A DNA stretch of 64,000 nucleotides from Liolophura sinensis (GCF_032854445.1 NC_088304.1:12723704-12787703); one strand, 5' to 3'. Positions 36,142 to 47,125 are shown, numbered from the stretch's first letter. The notes: generated by a model not told the origin, from the letters alone. A program made the numbers and translations.

Positions 36142-39100
36142 CCAAATAATGCTATGACTAGAAAATATACCAAAAAAACATACGGAAGTGCATGTATGGT
36201 TCTTTTAGTAATAGTAAAGCCGTGAAGCCAGATGTGTTCTATGCCAGAAACGCACGTATAAATAGATTTGTGAAATAGCAACATGACAAGAGCGGTTCAA
36301 TAATGATGTATCACTGATCTACAGACGATTCAGCTCTAAGATTTGGGTTCAGGTATCCACCGATGTACATCCGTACAAAGCTGAGATTAAGATAGCCGAT
36401 ATTTATTTATTTATTTGATTGGTGTTTTACGCCGTACTCAACAATATTTCACTTATACGACGGCGGTCAGCATTATGGTGGGTGGAAATCGGGCACAGCC
36501 CGGGGGAAACCCACGACCATCCGCAGGTTGCTGGCAGACCTTTCCACGTACGGCCGGAGAGGAAGCCAGCATGAGCTGGACTTGAACTCACAGCGACCGC
36601 ATTGGTGAGAGACTCCAGGGTCATTACGCTGCGCTAGCGCGCTAACTAACTGAGCCAAGGAGGCCCCGCCCATATTCAATGTGGTAGTCTATAATTCAGT
36701 ACGATGAATATATTGCTCCTAGTCCCCGGGTTAAGTGGAATTAGAAGCAATCGTGAAGTAGAGCGCCACAGATTCTGGACGCTCTGTCCATATTCAACAT
36801 TCATTCACAGTATACTGACATCGCCAGACAAGTTGAGCTTCTGTCTTTAAGCTAAGCTTCAAGCTACAGTGATATTGTAACATTCGAAGGGAGAGAAAGC
36901 AATTATAACGAGTGAATTGAAAAAAATATGTATAATTGAACGATCATGAACCAAAGTACATGATTATCATATTTCTTGAAATGTTGTGGGAGCATTAGTT
37001 GTGGATATTCGCCTATGAAAACAGCCATCTTCTAGAAGATTTCAACAATTGGTTTAAAAAAAAAGCATGGACTATAACAAGACCTTATATATACATTTCT
37101 TTTGCATATCTATAAGCTGCTTATTTAAAAAAGCTTATTATACCTCCATTACTGATGTTGATGTTCAGAGACCCTTTACAGCAAACAACAAACAATAAGT
37201 CATAGACGAAACCCTTATGTTGTTTTAGTAGACTTGACTCACCTTACATATTTCGGATCTGCCAATGCGGCACAAATCTTACTAGACAAACTATATTCAT
37301 TCATTAAACAATAGTTTTGAGTAGTATAATTCTGGACTCTTGTCGGTTTACCACGGTCAGGGTTTTGTTCCAACTGTTCATGTAAATACTTAAATAGTAG
37401 CAATTCCACACCCACCCCACCCCCCACCCCTGCACCATGGCTTAAGCAGAATATGGTTAAAAAATGCAGTGATATTAATTGCAATTAATAAGACGTCATT
37501 TGTCTAGAATTAGTCAAAATGCTGTGTTGCCTGTAATGGCGGCCTTTTACATCTCACAACACGCTATTGAGAGACCTTATTTCGTGGTGTATGAAAACAA
37601 TATCAACACACAGCTAAAGTATAATTTTACACCGGTGATCGTGGTAACTGTGTTAAAAGTAAATTTGGCTGTGGCGTAACATTTCGAATCATTTTGAAGT
37701 AAGACCACACGCTAATGAGAGACCTGATTTTGTGGTGCCTGAAAACAACATCAACATACTGCTAAACTAGACTTTTACCACGGTTGCCATGGTTAAGGTG
37801 TTAAAAATAAAGCTCGACGTGATGGGATTGAGAATGATCGCATTCTAGTTTGTCTCTATGAAGAGAAATTGCATTTAGATGTTTCTCTTAGCTAAATAGA
37901 ATTCCATAATGACTTTATTTACTTGACAGTACGCAGTCCGACGCTGGCGTAACCGTGCACTGAATCTTCCATCTGTTTATCGATCTGCAGGGGTTACGGA
38001 AGAAAGACCCAGTCTCTTATCAGTTGTAGGCAGGCTACCATTAACCGACCGTGAATTGAAGTGGACACCTATCAACTCTGGCATCGAAAACCACGAAATT
38101 GGTATTTACGTGGAATGCTGACAAGACTGCTTCGACCGTGGGATAAAGAGATTTATCTACCTCCAAGACTGAAGACACCAATCTCGAGAAATTGACATTG
38201 GCTCCGCGTGTCTAATCCAAGAGTTAATGCCAGCATGTCTTGTAGGGATGCTGACTACTCTCCCGGAGATAAACGAGTCTGTGTAGATTAGTCAGGTGAT
38301 AATCCCTTTTCGCCAATGATAAATCGCCACACCTCATGGGGTTCCAGATTCGTTATACGATAGAGAGGATGTACGGATTGGCGCTTTGATGCCACATTCA
38401 AGCGAAAAGGTTTCACATGGTTTAGATGCTACTGTTTCTGCCGTAGCCACAAATCTGTAGAGTAACATGGAAACGGTTTCAAGGAAACGAAATGAAATAT
38501 GAACATTGTGTTACTCAAAAATATTTCACGTATACGACAGCGGTCAGAATAATGGTGGGAGGAAATTAGGCGGAGTTTGGTGTGAAACCCTCGAACCTCC
38601 GCAGCCAGGTTGCTGGCACATGTATCTGGCAACAACTTTGCAAGTGTCTCCTGAAAAAGGATCTTACAGCTTGCAGAAGATAATGGGAGACTCGACGAAA
38701 AGCTGCACTGGCCGTCCAAATGACAGTACGATGCTTCCTTTTCTTTTGTCACGTTGCAGTGCGTGTGTACTTGTTATATGTGTTATGAGCACGCGCACAC
38801 CGCTAATTATGATGTAATAAATCAATGTGTTCACAACTTTGGACCGTGTTGATACAGGCGGAAGCTTCCCATTAATATTATCAAGGACGGCGAATGTTTC
38901 ACAAAGAGAATCTCAAAGAAAACTGGTGCCTCCAGACCCAGGTTTTTCCCAGAATGCACCGGCGTAAATAATTCTCACAATTAGGTGAAAAACTCCATAC
39001 CTGGCAAGTTACTCATCAGTGAAATGAACTGACGGACAAACGAGAGATATCCCGTGATCAAAATATTCACTTCTGACTTCAATTTGTTGCTGACGTCAAA

Positions 39101-42100
39101 TAAAAAATATACGCCATGAGCCATGCGTCGCACGAAGGGTCAACATCGGAAATGATTTCGAATTAACCAATGAAATATCAGAACTTATTTATGAATATTC
39201 ATCAGGTACAATAATTCCACCTAATCACTCCCCTGGTGTCATTTTGATACCAGTTTATCGAAACGCTAAGTGGACAGATCGATTCATGTGGTTTCCTCAG
39301 CGCGATGTAAATGTATTAGCTTAATGTGTATTTATTTATTTATTTCATCGGTGTTTTAGGCCGTAATCAAGAATATTTCATTTATACGACGGCCGCCAGC
39401 ATTATAGTGGGAGAAAGCCGGGCAGAGCCTGGGGGGAAACCCACGACTGTTCGCAGGTCGCTGGGAGACCTTCAAACGTACGGTAGGAGAGCTCGAGAAA
39501 CCCATCATTGGCTGGATTTGAACTCACAATGATTGGCCTGCTGTATTATCTCAAGACCACATTAACCCATTCTGGAACGCCTTGGTTCGAGTTTGCTATG
39601 TAGCACACATTATTTAGAGATCATGAAAAAGTAATGACGTTCTGATTCAGTCTCTGACTACGCAGATGTAGCATAAAGGCCTGTCTGGTTTCCTGTCGAC
39701 GAGAAACGTATCATAAGCCATGTAATCAAGTTTCCACCGATCAGAAACCTAACATTAACTAGTTTTATGTTGAGTTTCTGGTGTTCGAGGAAACCTTTCA
39801 GTTACACTCCCGTATACGTATCTGGGTTGTTTTTGCCAATTCGGAAATCTGAACATTTCAAGCAGTGGTTAGAAGAGGATTTGTTTAGTAATTCCCCAAA
39901 ATTAAAGCATTGTTGCGCTTGAATAAAGTATACAGGTCTCCTATTTGTCATCAGCTCTACGTAATCACTCAGCTGACATTGCTGGGCAGGGGACCTGACA
40001 GGAAGGAAATCCGTTCTCGCGTTTTATCGCGCATAATGTGAACCAGCTGCTGAGATGTTTATGGTGTAGAATATTCTGTTTCCCAATCTCCATTTCACAC
40101 AACAGGGTACCGTTTGCTGCCTAACCAGCATGTGTCGACAAAGGCAGACACACCAAACGATTTAATCACTCTGCTTCGCTGTTTAACCGATTACAATGCA
40201 CATCGAAAGCAGGAATGAACTGTTCTGACTGTCCTACACTACAATCTCATTTGGTCAAATACATATATTTACATGTGAGCCCGTGCTTTTATCCCAACGA
40301 GATTGAGATCATAAAACCCGGTAGCGTGAAGCGTAAAAGAGAGCAGCGGTGAAATCCGGCCTCTGTTCAATTTACCTCCATTAGGGTTTTATTCAAACAG
40401 TACATGTAAACGCTTACATATAACAACATCTTACAAATCATGGTTTAAGCAGAATAAGATAACATGAAATGTCATAATGTCAATTACAGTTTATTGAACG
40501 TCCCTGGTGTAGAATCACTCAGATTGTGCATATCTGTATAAAGTCATATGACGGAATTTTCATTAGGAACTTGCCGCAGATCGTTGGTTTACGCCGGGCA
40601 CTACACTCAAATACACTCTTCTTGAAATGAGTCAAAACAAACTGTGTTGTTTTCATTCAACACAAAAATGTGTCACCCCAAAACAAACATGTGTTAAATA
40701 AATGTGAAGTACACATCTTTGTGTTGCAAAATAAAAAAAACACAAATTTGTGTTGCAAAATAAAAAAACACAAATTTGTGTTGAACCAAAATGAGTTAAT
40801 TTATGCAATACATCAAAGACGTGTGTATTTTGCAAAATGTGTTTTGTATAACATCCGACACATTTTGTGTTCAATTCATTCTAAACAAGACTTCGCCTTA
40901 ATTCGACACGTTGCTCAAATATGACACAAGACTTTCGTTGGAAAGAACACAAGTTCGTGTTCCTATAAAACAAGTTGGTTTTTTTGTGTGTACATCGGTT
41001 GCCTTCACACACAAGGTCGTTTGCAAAGCGAAGATGCGCCGTGTTTATGACCCTATATTACATTGTTGTGTTCAAGAAAGTGACACTGCAAGCACGATTA
41101 CGCATATATATGAGTTGAAAGAGAATTGTAACACAAGGTGAGGATAGTAACATCAGATGTAGTATACATATGTGTGTGTATACATATGCTTAATACACGT
41201 TATCTAAATTGCGATTAATTTACAGGTTACAATGTGCGTATACCTCCGCTATCGCAAATTCATTTGGTGTATGTTTGTGAGTGGTATAAAATGACAAACT
41301 CATGACAACATGCTTCGCAAACACAGTGGCTCCAAAAACAGACTCCTTTTACGAAGTGAAAATGTCAATATTTAAGAGCAACAAGAACTTGAACTCCATA
41401 TATGGTAAAAAGCCTATACCCTATAACATTAGCATGCACTAAATCTGTCAATTTTAACAGAAAGGTTGTCGTCTGAGTGATACTAGAGTGTAATCTGCTA
41501 TTACAACAGATTATTCTGTTAAATATAACACACATATTCTATTAATTAAACATTAAAGATTCTATTATACTAACAGTGTATTATGTTGAATATGACACAG
41601 TATTATGTTTCAATAATAGAAGTCATTCTAGCATCACTCAAGCAACAATCTGACTCAAAATCAACAGATTAATTTTTTGAGTGTACATATTTTATGCAAT
41701 GGATAGACCTATTTATTGTATTGTTAAGATGAATCTTTTTGAACAGTAGTCATAGCTTATTCGTGTCTACACCTACACCAGGGTGGTGACAGCTCATACC
41801 CACGTACAAGCCCTATATTTGTTGTTGGAGTCTTTGTATATATCTGTTTAGGGTAATATTGAAATGAGGTCAGGATAGGTCGGTGTTTGACAATTCTACC
41901 TACAAATGTACCAGGAATTAGTCTCGGGTTTATTTTGTTGACGAAACATGAGTTGCATATCATGTTCTCAAGGGCAACGTAACCTCCAGAAGCATACGTG
42001 AGCCGTGTCACAAGCAATGAAACGTTGGTTATAGGCAAAAAGAAGAAAACAACACTAAAACGAGGCATCGACATGAGAGGAAAGATCGTTATAACACTGT

Positions 42101-45100
42101 CTCAGAAAACAGGTTGATTGCTTCTTTCGAATTTGATTTGAAAACTTTTGGAACCAAATGGTATGCCCAGAAATACCATTGTATAATCAATCAAATGGAT
42201 TATAAAATACTGAATCACTGAAAATTACTGAATCGTGTTCCATAACAGTGCTTCATAGCATTTCATTTTAACTTAATGTTTTCTTTGCCTTAAATCGCCT
42301 GTTGCTCACTATATACGTGCCTTTCAGTTGAGTAAGAACGAAACCTTCAGTAGCGATTCGACCATATATACTTCTTGAACATCCCCTGAGGCATAAGGCA
42401 TTTCGCACTAAACGAGTATTAGAGTAAGACCAGCTTACACGGTACTGAAAAGTAAGCCGTTACAATAGTGCAGTATTGTTAGAGTTCAGCTCAGTTATGT
42501 GAATTCCTTGACATGGAATTACAAAATGCTACTTTGTTTTTAGTACACTCCAAGAATCGGAGAATTTCATTTAACATTTAACTACATACATCGACTTAGT
42601 AATGGATACCGCCTACTGCTTCAATACATAAATAACGGTTACAATATGCGAGCAAGTCGGCTAATCGATATTGTCAGGTCCGTCACCGCTTTAATAATCC
42701 GATAATCGGCTTTTTAAGCCCATGCAAATGATATTTAAGTGTCATGTTTGTATACAATATACTGACTCTAAACAGAGTACATGAAGTACCACCTATAGAA
42801 GTGATATATCCAAATGTAATTCATTTATTTATTCGATTGGTGTTTTACGCCGTAATCAAGGATATGTCACTTATACGACGGCGGCCAGTATTATGTTGAG
42901 AGGAAACCGGGCACAACCGGAGGAAACCGACGACCATCCGCGGGTTGCTGACAGACCTTCACACGTACTGCCGGAGAGGAAGCCAGTATGAGCTGGACTG
43001 GAACTCACAGCGACCCCATTGGTGAGATTCTAACCAAATAAGTCACGGGAGACCCCCCCCCCCCCGCCCACCAACACCACCACCACCAAATGTAATTGTT
43101 ATCCAGTTAGCGTGAACCTTGTCATATGCATGTTCTCATGAGTATGTGTGAGCACATTTCATCCAAGAACCATTTCAGGAATTTTGAAGAGCTCTGTATT
43201 CCTCGGACTGGACAAGTCCAAACGAATTTTACCGTACATATAGATATGGCTTGATACATCTACGCTAAATGTTCTTGCAAAATTCTCGTATCTTTCTGTA
43301 AACGTTCATTGTGGTGGTGAAATAACGATGCTGTTTAGCAACAATACATCGTTTTAATATTTAATATTTCTACGCGAAAATTAACCTGTTGTTAAAAAAA
43401 TGTTTTTCTGTCGCAAACGGTGTTCGGTCAATTGGTGTATGTCGTGCGACAGGAAACAGTCATTCATGAGCAGGAAAAATTAATTTGTACATTTCGAGTG
43501 CACTGTCGAGCTGTATACCTATGCGGAACCTAATTGCACATGGATGGAGTAACATCTGCTCGCCTGATTTGCTAATCGTTGCGCGCACAAGAACCTGCAA
43601 CGCACACAGATAAGGTAAGCCCAGAGTTTGTTGNNNNNNNNNNNNNNNNNNNNNNNNNNNNNNNNNNNNNNNNNNNNNNNNNNNNNNNNNNNNNNNNNNN
43701 NNNNNNNNNNNNNNNNNNNNNNNNNNNNNNNNNNNNNNNNNNNNNNNNNNNNNNNNNNNNNNNNNNNNNNNNNNNNNNNNNNNNNNNNNNNNNNNNNNNN
43801 NNNNNNNNNNNNNNNNNNNNNNNNNNNNNNNNNTTGTAGCCTGTCCAACTTTCACTAAACTTCCAGAGCCTGTGCGAGGTAAAGGACCTGCTTCTGAAGT
43901 CAGTGAAATGTCGTATGCCCAGTCTCTCGTATGTAATGGCGCGAAGATTTATTTGATTGGTGTTTTTAGGCCATGCTCAAGAATATTTCATTCACACAAC
44001 GGTGGCCAGCATTATGGTGGGAGGACCCTCCGCTGGACCCGGACCTTCCCACGTGCGACCGCATAAGAAGCGACCAGGAGCTAGACTTGAAATCACAGCG
44101 ACCACATCCCTTATTTTAGGATGTTAATTAAAAATATTTATTAATCATAAACAAGGATAGGGCAAAAATGATGATGATGTAATGAATAACAGCAAGTAAC
44201 GGGGTTCATCAAGGGCACTATTTACGAAGCAGTCGTAACTTAATTACGCCTGGTGTAACGTGACGTCATACAGTGAGTGAGTGCTTAGGGTTTAACGTTG
44301 TACTTAACAATTTTTTAGTCAAATCAAGAAGTCCTTAGTGTGCATGTAATGTGCCTCCTTTTCGTGGGACGGATTTCCACCACTCTTTTATCTAGTGCTG
44401 CTACACTGACGAATTTAAGCCAAGTAAGCCGATTTGGACCAACCCATATTGTCTTTATGGAACAGACCCTAGGCAACACATAGTGAAGATTTGTACTGTA
44501 TGTAGGCCTACGTCACCATGGTGAATGCCCTCCACGTAGCGTTACAATTGGTTTTGTAAATGAACTCCTGATTCTTACATAATATATGTGAATACAATTT
44601 CTATAGCCTGTCGAATAGTGCGAAGTCACAACCGACTCTGGTATATGGAGAAACATTCGCTGACATTCTAGACGCGCGCACATATGCGATCAATACAAGT
44701 CAGTGTAATTGTTAAGACAGAATAAAGGTTGCCGAAACAGACTGGTAACCTTATATACGCGCGTTACCCTACCCCCATGCCCGAGTTTCGCTTGTATATA
44801 ACACTTTTCAAGGCATCGGCATCTGGCCCATCATTGTGTTTAGCTGTTCTGTTTCGCGAATACCTCGGATGCCTTTTGCCGCTGCACAGCCAAATACCAC
44901 AACATTTCTACAGGTCACGTCGATAAAGTAGCGCTCTTAGTAACGCGGTCATAAGCCTTGAGATTTTCACAACAAAGGAAAAAGACACTACCACTAAAAT
45001 CGAGGTAATTAACATCGTGTATTTACAGGTTATTGCAATGTTTCCCCAGTTTTCTGCCCATCGATGCATATATCGCCGACATGTGAAGCTGTTGTTCCAA

Positions 45101-45687
45101 GGACACATGCACCGGTTCCCGAGGTGAGTTATATATGTGCGATAATAACCAACTTAAAAGCTCAATAACATGTTGACTGACTGGTAATAAAATATGAGCT
45201 CTCCGCACACTTTATGCTGTAAACCTTCTCTAATTAACATGCTTACAATTATCACATGAGAACTCGCACTAACTTATCACGCGGATGGTTTTGTCCGATG
45301 TGCGCACTTGTAAGATCACCTGCATTCAGCAGCCGCTTGCCATCGGCGCGCGTTACATCTGAGTTCAATGGAAACATATCTTCTAATATCCATTGCATTA
45401 AATATTTTATATCATATAATATAATACAAATACTGAACAAATAGAAATGCATACAAATACTGAATACAGAGGACTTCAATGCGGGTGAAGTTTAAGGACG
45501 TATAGAAAGTTTGTGTAAAGGGTTGTCAGCTTGAAAATGTTCCAAAGCAAAGAACTTATGTATTATACACAAACATTTTCATTATTAACGGAATAATCTT
45601 TTACTTACCAGCCGTGTAGACCATTGAGGGTAAGCAACACACGGTCAAAAGACAGGGGAAAAGTATCACCTCAGCTAATCTCTCCAT
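27419..45687 (-). CDS. Alpha-carbonic anhydrase, secreted or membrane-anchored
   Basis: Complete gene of eight exons on the minus strand: 45687-45609, 35634-35593, 34925-34752, 33878-33730, 33067-32975, 30092-30026, 29210-29050, 27616-27419. Introns are GT/AG and phases add up to 320 residues. It catalyses CO2 hydration to bicarbonate. Signal peptide: residues 1-26. WSYS and NGPANW open the catalytic domain. Zinc ligands are H125 and H127 (FHFHWG) and H150; proton shuttle H97 (NNGH); E137 (GSEH); T232/T233 (SLTTP). C52 and C236 are placed for the disulfide of extracellular family members. Possible N-glycosylation sites: N204, N271. After LQSLGSREVYTSSG the protein ends in a short hydrophobic segment (YSVVTACVLSVIF) and KYKIF, which could be a GPI signal as in CA IV or a marginal membrane span. 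All key residues are present, so it should be active. Which vertebrate isoform it is closest to cannot be judged here. Confidence 0.96.
28560..28890. repeat. Direct duplication around a family B/G fragment
   Basis: In carbonic anhydrase intron 7. 'aacttgtaaatatcctc' with flanks occurs at about 28588 and 28838. Between them lies a B/G core (28690-28735), followed by 'aataacatggaagtcaatac', which recurs at 29520. Confidence 0.7.
28850..29066 (-). repeat. 69-bp tandem repeat containing the exon 7 splice donor
   Basis: Three copies at exact 69-bp spacing. Each contains 'atatcrgctggacag' followed by 'gtgagttgtc'. The real exon end is at 29050; the copies put equivalent boundaries at 28981 and 28912. 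Confidence 0.95.
29050..29210 (-). CDS. Carbonic anhydrase exon 7
   Basis: Encodes SLLPSDKQVYYRYSGSLTTP and CNEVVTWTVFKQTIKISAGQ, with active-site threonines and C236. Its donor region is tandemly repeated downstream. Confidence 0.96.
29265..29400 (+). mobile_element. SINE family B/G core fragment
   Basis: 'gagtgctgagcgccaagcaa', 'ggcagcaacaagcaccattt' and 'ggtatgatccc', in carbonic anhydrase intron 6. Confidence 0.6.
29690..29805 (+). mobile_element. SINE family A, 5'-truncated copy
   Basis: Starts at the 'cccaccaaaatgatggccgc' block and keeps an intact tail. In carbonic anhydrase intron 6. Confidence 0.8.
29815..29965 (+). repeat. Dispersed repeat family E, copy 1
   Basis: 'ccgattatatcagatatatt' and 'aaataacatcacgagtt' match the second copy at 53915-54065. 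Confidence 0.8.
30026..30092 (-). CDS. Carbonic anhydrase exon 6
   Basis: Encodes IGSADNTNWNPIVNLLDNVR. Acceptor GCCATTCAG, donor GTAGGT. It fits the helical segment after the GFFFE motif. Confidence 0.92.
30490..30650 (-). mobile_element. SINE family A, old relic
   Basis: TATTTATTTATTTC, a decayed 'attcaagaaattttcactta' and 'gcccggggaaaacc' follow the reverse-complement order of family A. Confidence 0.5.
30778..30842 (+). repeat. G-rich tract with GGGTT units
   Basis: Three GGGTT units, a run of about 14 G, then further G runs. It could form a G-quadruplex on the plus strand. Confidence 0.85.
31009..31048. other. Perfect 16-bp inverted repeat with 8-base loop
   Basis: Arms ATATCTGTGTACGCTA (31009-31024) and TAGCGTACACAGATAT (31033-31048) are exact reverse complements, separated by AGGTAAAG. 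Located in carbonic anhydrase intron 5. Confidence 0.95.
32720..32872 (+). mobile_element. SINE family A, 5'-truncated copy
   Basis: Starts near 'catacgtgggaaggtctttc' and keeps centre and tail. It lies about 100 bp from carbonic anhydrase exon 5. Confidence 0.85.
32975..33067 (-). CDS. Carbonic anhydrase exon 5
   Basis: Encodes VHFVTFANSYGDISTALGHP and DGLAVLGFFFE; its second residue is the third zinc histidine. In-phase exon of exactly 31 codons. Confidence 0.96.
33130..33705 (+). repeat. 15-bp minisatellite, about 30 degenerate copies
   Basis: Units like 'gaggtatggttttgt' repeat through most of the stretch, interrupted near 33310-33355. It fills almost all of carbonic anhydrase intron 4 and ends about 25 bp from the exon 4 donor. 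Translated, it gives EVWFC repeats, which are an artefact. Confidence 0.93.
33730..33878 (-). CDS. Carbonic anhydrase exon 4 (zinc site)
   Basis: Encodes VQFHFHWGATDSEGSEHTV, with two zinc histidines and the gatekeeper glutamate. Its donor (GTAAGG) lies about 20 bp from a 15-bp minisatellite. Confidence 0.97.
34752..34925 (-). CDS. Carbonic anhydrase exon 3
   Basis: PANWHTVSANCGGSSQSPIN through LKNNGHT; carries C52, the QSPINI motif and shuttle H97. Acceptor CTTCTTCAG, donor GTAAAG. Confidence 0.96.
35033..35305 (-). mobile_element. SINE family A, full length
   Basis: Tail (TTTATTTATTTATTTG), centre and tRNA-like head ('accagctgagcta') are present; in carbonic anhydrase intron 2. Confidence 0.9.
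35375..35545 (+). mobile_element. SINE family A, old relic
   Basis: 'cttgggttttcccctgtaca', 'cgcccatcgtatatg' and 'aagtgaaaaattgttgagta' follow the family order; strongly diverged. In carbonic anhydrase intron 2. Confidence 0.6.
35593..35634 (-). CDS. Carbonic anhydrase exon 2
   Basis: A 42-base micro-exon encoding GGGGWSYSSSAAN. Acceptor TCACAG, donor GTAAGA. It supplies the WSY motif at the start of the domain, and both neighbouring phases fit. Confidence 0.9.
35775..36020 (+). repeat. 22-bp minisatellite
   Basis: About eleven units like 'attacttcccctgtgtacaa', starting about 140 bp from the exon 2 acceptor. Confidence 0.9.
36047..36140. repeat. (TA)n microsatellite
   Basis: About 47 TA units with one interruption (ttta near 36061), directly after the 22-bp array. 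Confidence 0.97.
36401..36666 (-). mobile_element. SINE family A, full length
   Basis: Well-preserved copy with head 'aactaactgagccaagg', B-box region and TTTATTT tail. Confidence 0.92.
36670..36790 (+). repeat. Dispersed repeat family F fragment
   Basis: 'tattcaatgtgg', 'ggttaagtggaattagaagc', 'aatcgtgaagtagagcgcca' and 'ttctggacgctctgtcc' match 57320-57465. Confidence 0.8.
37365..37540 (+). repeat. Dispersed repeat family D copy
   Basis: 'aactgttcatgtaaatactt', 'gcaccatggcttaagcagaa' and 'tgtctagaattagtcaaaat', interrupted by a C-rich insertion near 37410. Confidence 0.75.
38508..38625 (-). mobile_element. SINE family A, diverged fragment
   Basis: 'aatatttcacgtatacgaca', 'aatggtgggaggaaatt' and 'caggttgctggcac' in reverse-complement order. 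Confidence 0.6.
39328..39540 (-). mobile_element. SINE family A, head-truncated copy
   Basis: Tail and central part are intact up to 'gatttgaactcacaatga'; the tRNA-like head is lost. Confidence 0.8.
40300..40540 (+). repeat. Dispersed repeat family D copy
   Basis: 'gcggtgaaatccggcctctg', 'aatttacctccattagggtt', 'catggtttaagcagaataag' and 'ggtgtagaatcactcagatt'. Confidence 0.7.
40608..41010. repeat. Palindromic ACACAA/TTGTGT array
   Basis: Many 'acacaaa' and 'tttgtgt' motifs in about 400 bp. The exact 16-bp palindrome AACACAAATTTGTGTT occurs at 40739-40754 and 40767-40782. It looks like a foldback element; no clear outer termini are seen. Confidence 0.8.
41441..41686. mobile_element. MITE-like foldback element, family C, uninterrupted copy
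   Basis: Ends are imperfect inverted repeats of about 50 bp: 'atctgtcaattttaacagaa' and 'ctgagtgatactagagtgta' at the left; at the right the reverse complement reads 'atctgttgattttgagtc' and 'ttgagtgatgctagaatg'. No coding capacity. The second copy is at 47126-47689. Confidence 0.85.
42822..43052 (-). mobile_element. SINE family A, head-truncated copy
   Basis: Tail ('ttcatttatttattcgattg'), centre and B-box region are present; the copy ends in a C-rich stretch. Confidence 0.85.
43634..43833. other. Assembly gap (200 N)
   Basis: A round 200-base run of N inside carbonic anhydrase intron 1; its true size is unknown. Frames spanning it are meaningless. Confidence 0.99.
43948..44108 (-). mobile_element. 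SINE family A, internally deleted copy
   Basis: 'gatttatttgattggtgttt', 'cagcattatggtgggagga', then a jump to 'cttcccacgtgcgac' and 'gacttgaaatcacagcgacc'. Confidence 0.8.
44274..44480 (-). mobile_element. SINE family B, 3' part
   Basis: Tail 'gagtgcttagggtttaacgt' and 'gtacttaacaatttttta', then 'taatgtgcctcctt' and 'acggatttccaccactcttt', parallel to the copy at 47275-47587. Confidence 0.8.
45609..45687 (-). CDS. Carbonic anhydrase exon 1 (signal peptide)
   Basis: MERLAEVILFPCLLTVCCLP, then SMVYTA and a split glycine, before a GTAAGT donor. The frame stays open further upstream, but a poly-A stretch lies there and this ATG gives a normal signal peptide. Confidence 0.88.
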
Positions 45688-46932
45688 TCTGCCCTTTGCG
45701 ACGTTTTTTTTTTTTTTTATTCCTTTTTTTTCCGAAAAAAATCTACACAATTCACACCGGGTCCACCCGTCTGCGATTTTATCCGAATCAACACACTGCT
45801 GGCTTGAAGATAGATTTGCGAACAGAATAAGCCTGTAGTAAAATCCGTGAGCGCAAGTCAGCACCAGTCAGTTAACCCCTACAGATGCTATAGTTGAGAG
45901 TAATGTTATGCAGCTATACTCTAGATCGTCCCAATTTTACAGACGTCGCCTTTTATGGACGAGAGTCGCTACCAACACGGGTTCCCATTCTCAGCTCGAG
46001 CCCTGAACGTCAACCAATCAAAATAGTCCAAGACAAAATAAATATTTACAAGAACTGTGGGTGTTCGGTAATTTCATCTGGACACGTATAAACGTGCATT
46101 GTCGAAGTCACACGGCCCGCCCCTTAACAACAAGACCTATCCTTCCCACCCAAGGCATGAAAGCGGGCTTGTGTTCGGGCGAGTTTTACGTCTATGAATC
46201 GTCTTGATATGGTTTAACGCAAACTGTGTCGTCATATGATTAATTTAATTAACACCACTCATTATCACTGCTCAGATGACCAGGTGTTGATTTATTTTCA
46301 GGAAAACAGGCATTCATATGATGTTTTAAACGTTTAAATAAAACCTTTCCAGAAATGAACTGGGCAAAAAGACATATCTCACACATATCTCAGCCTAGCA
46401 GCCTTTATTCAGTAGCACTTTGTATTAGGCCTGTATTCCACAGTCTGGTCCGCCTACTTCCCTGTGCCTCGAGACGGCAAGAGCGTGTATTGTCGTTACA
46501 ATAAGTCAAGTGTTGTAAAAGCATCTCGGAATATAAACTACGCTCTCGCTTATGCTGATTAGCCATACACGCCTTCAACCCAGTGTCGTTAAAGTCATGA
46601 AGTATATCAATTTCATGTCAGTCCGAATAAAAATATATTTTGGAGATCGACGTAGTATGTTTGTATATAGTTCCGACGGTGCCTCGTTGCTATGGTAACC
46701 AGGGTTACTCACATATTAGCTTGGCTGTTAAGATGACGGTTACTATGGTTATCATTGCATGCCAGGAGGTTGCCTTACGTACCCCCCCCCCCCCCCGATG
46801 AACGGCACTAATCCTTATTATATCTGGATATAGCGCATATTCTATTGCTGAAAATCATATCTGTAATGAATGGTCGACATGAATTCTCAGTTACCTAGCT
46901 CCTATATATTTGTGCTGGAGATGTCTTAGCCC

Positions 46933-47028
46933 TATTTATTTATTTATTTGATTTGTGTTTTACACCGTCCTCAAGAATATGTCACGTATACGATGGCTGC
47001 CAGCATTGTGGTGGGAGGAAATTGGGCG
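46933..47028 (-). mobile_element. SINE family A, 3' fragment
   Basis: 'tttatttatttatttgattt' to 'gtgggaggaaattgggcg'. It breaks off next to a tRNA-like repeat (47038-47100) related to the one at 22655. Confidence 0.8.
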
Positions 47029-47125
47029 TTTTCATTATGGTCTAGACGATTGACATGTATTTCTGGCGATTACGTCGCTGGTTCGAAACCCAGGGTGGTC
47101 TTATATAAAGTAGATTTAAAAAAAG

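Larger units (their letters stand above)
35635..45608. other. Carbonic anhydrase intron 1 (about 10 kb)
   Basis: The largest intron, with an assembly gap. It holds several family A SINEs, two family D copies, a family C MITE, a palindromic array and a 22-bp array with (TA)n. I see no further exon; 37.5-38.4 kb and 41.7-42.8 kb show nothing recognisable. Confidence 0.8.

Noticed and set aside
43460-43858. Open frames across 43460-43858
   Set aside because: They run through the 200-N assembly gap.
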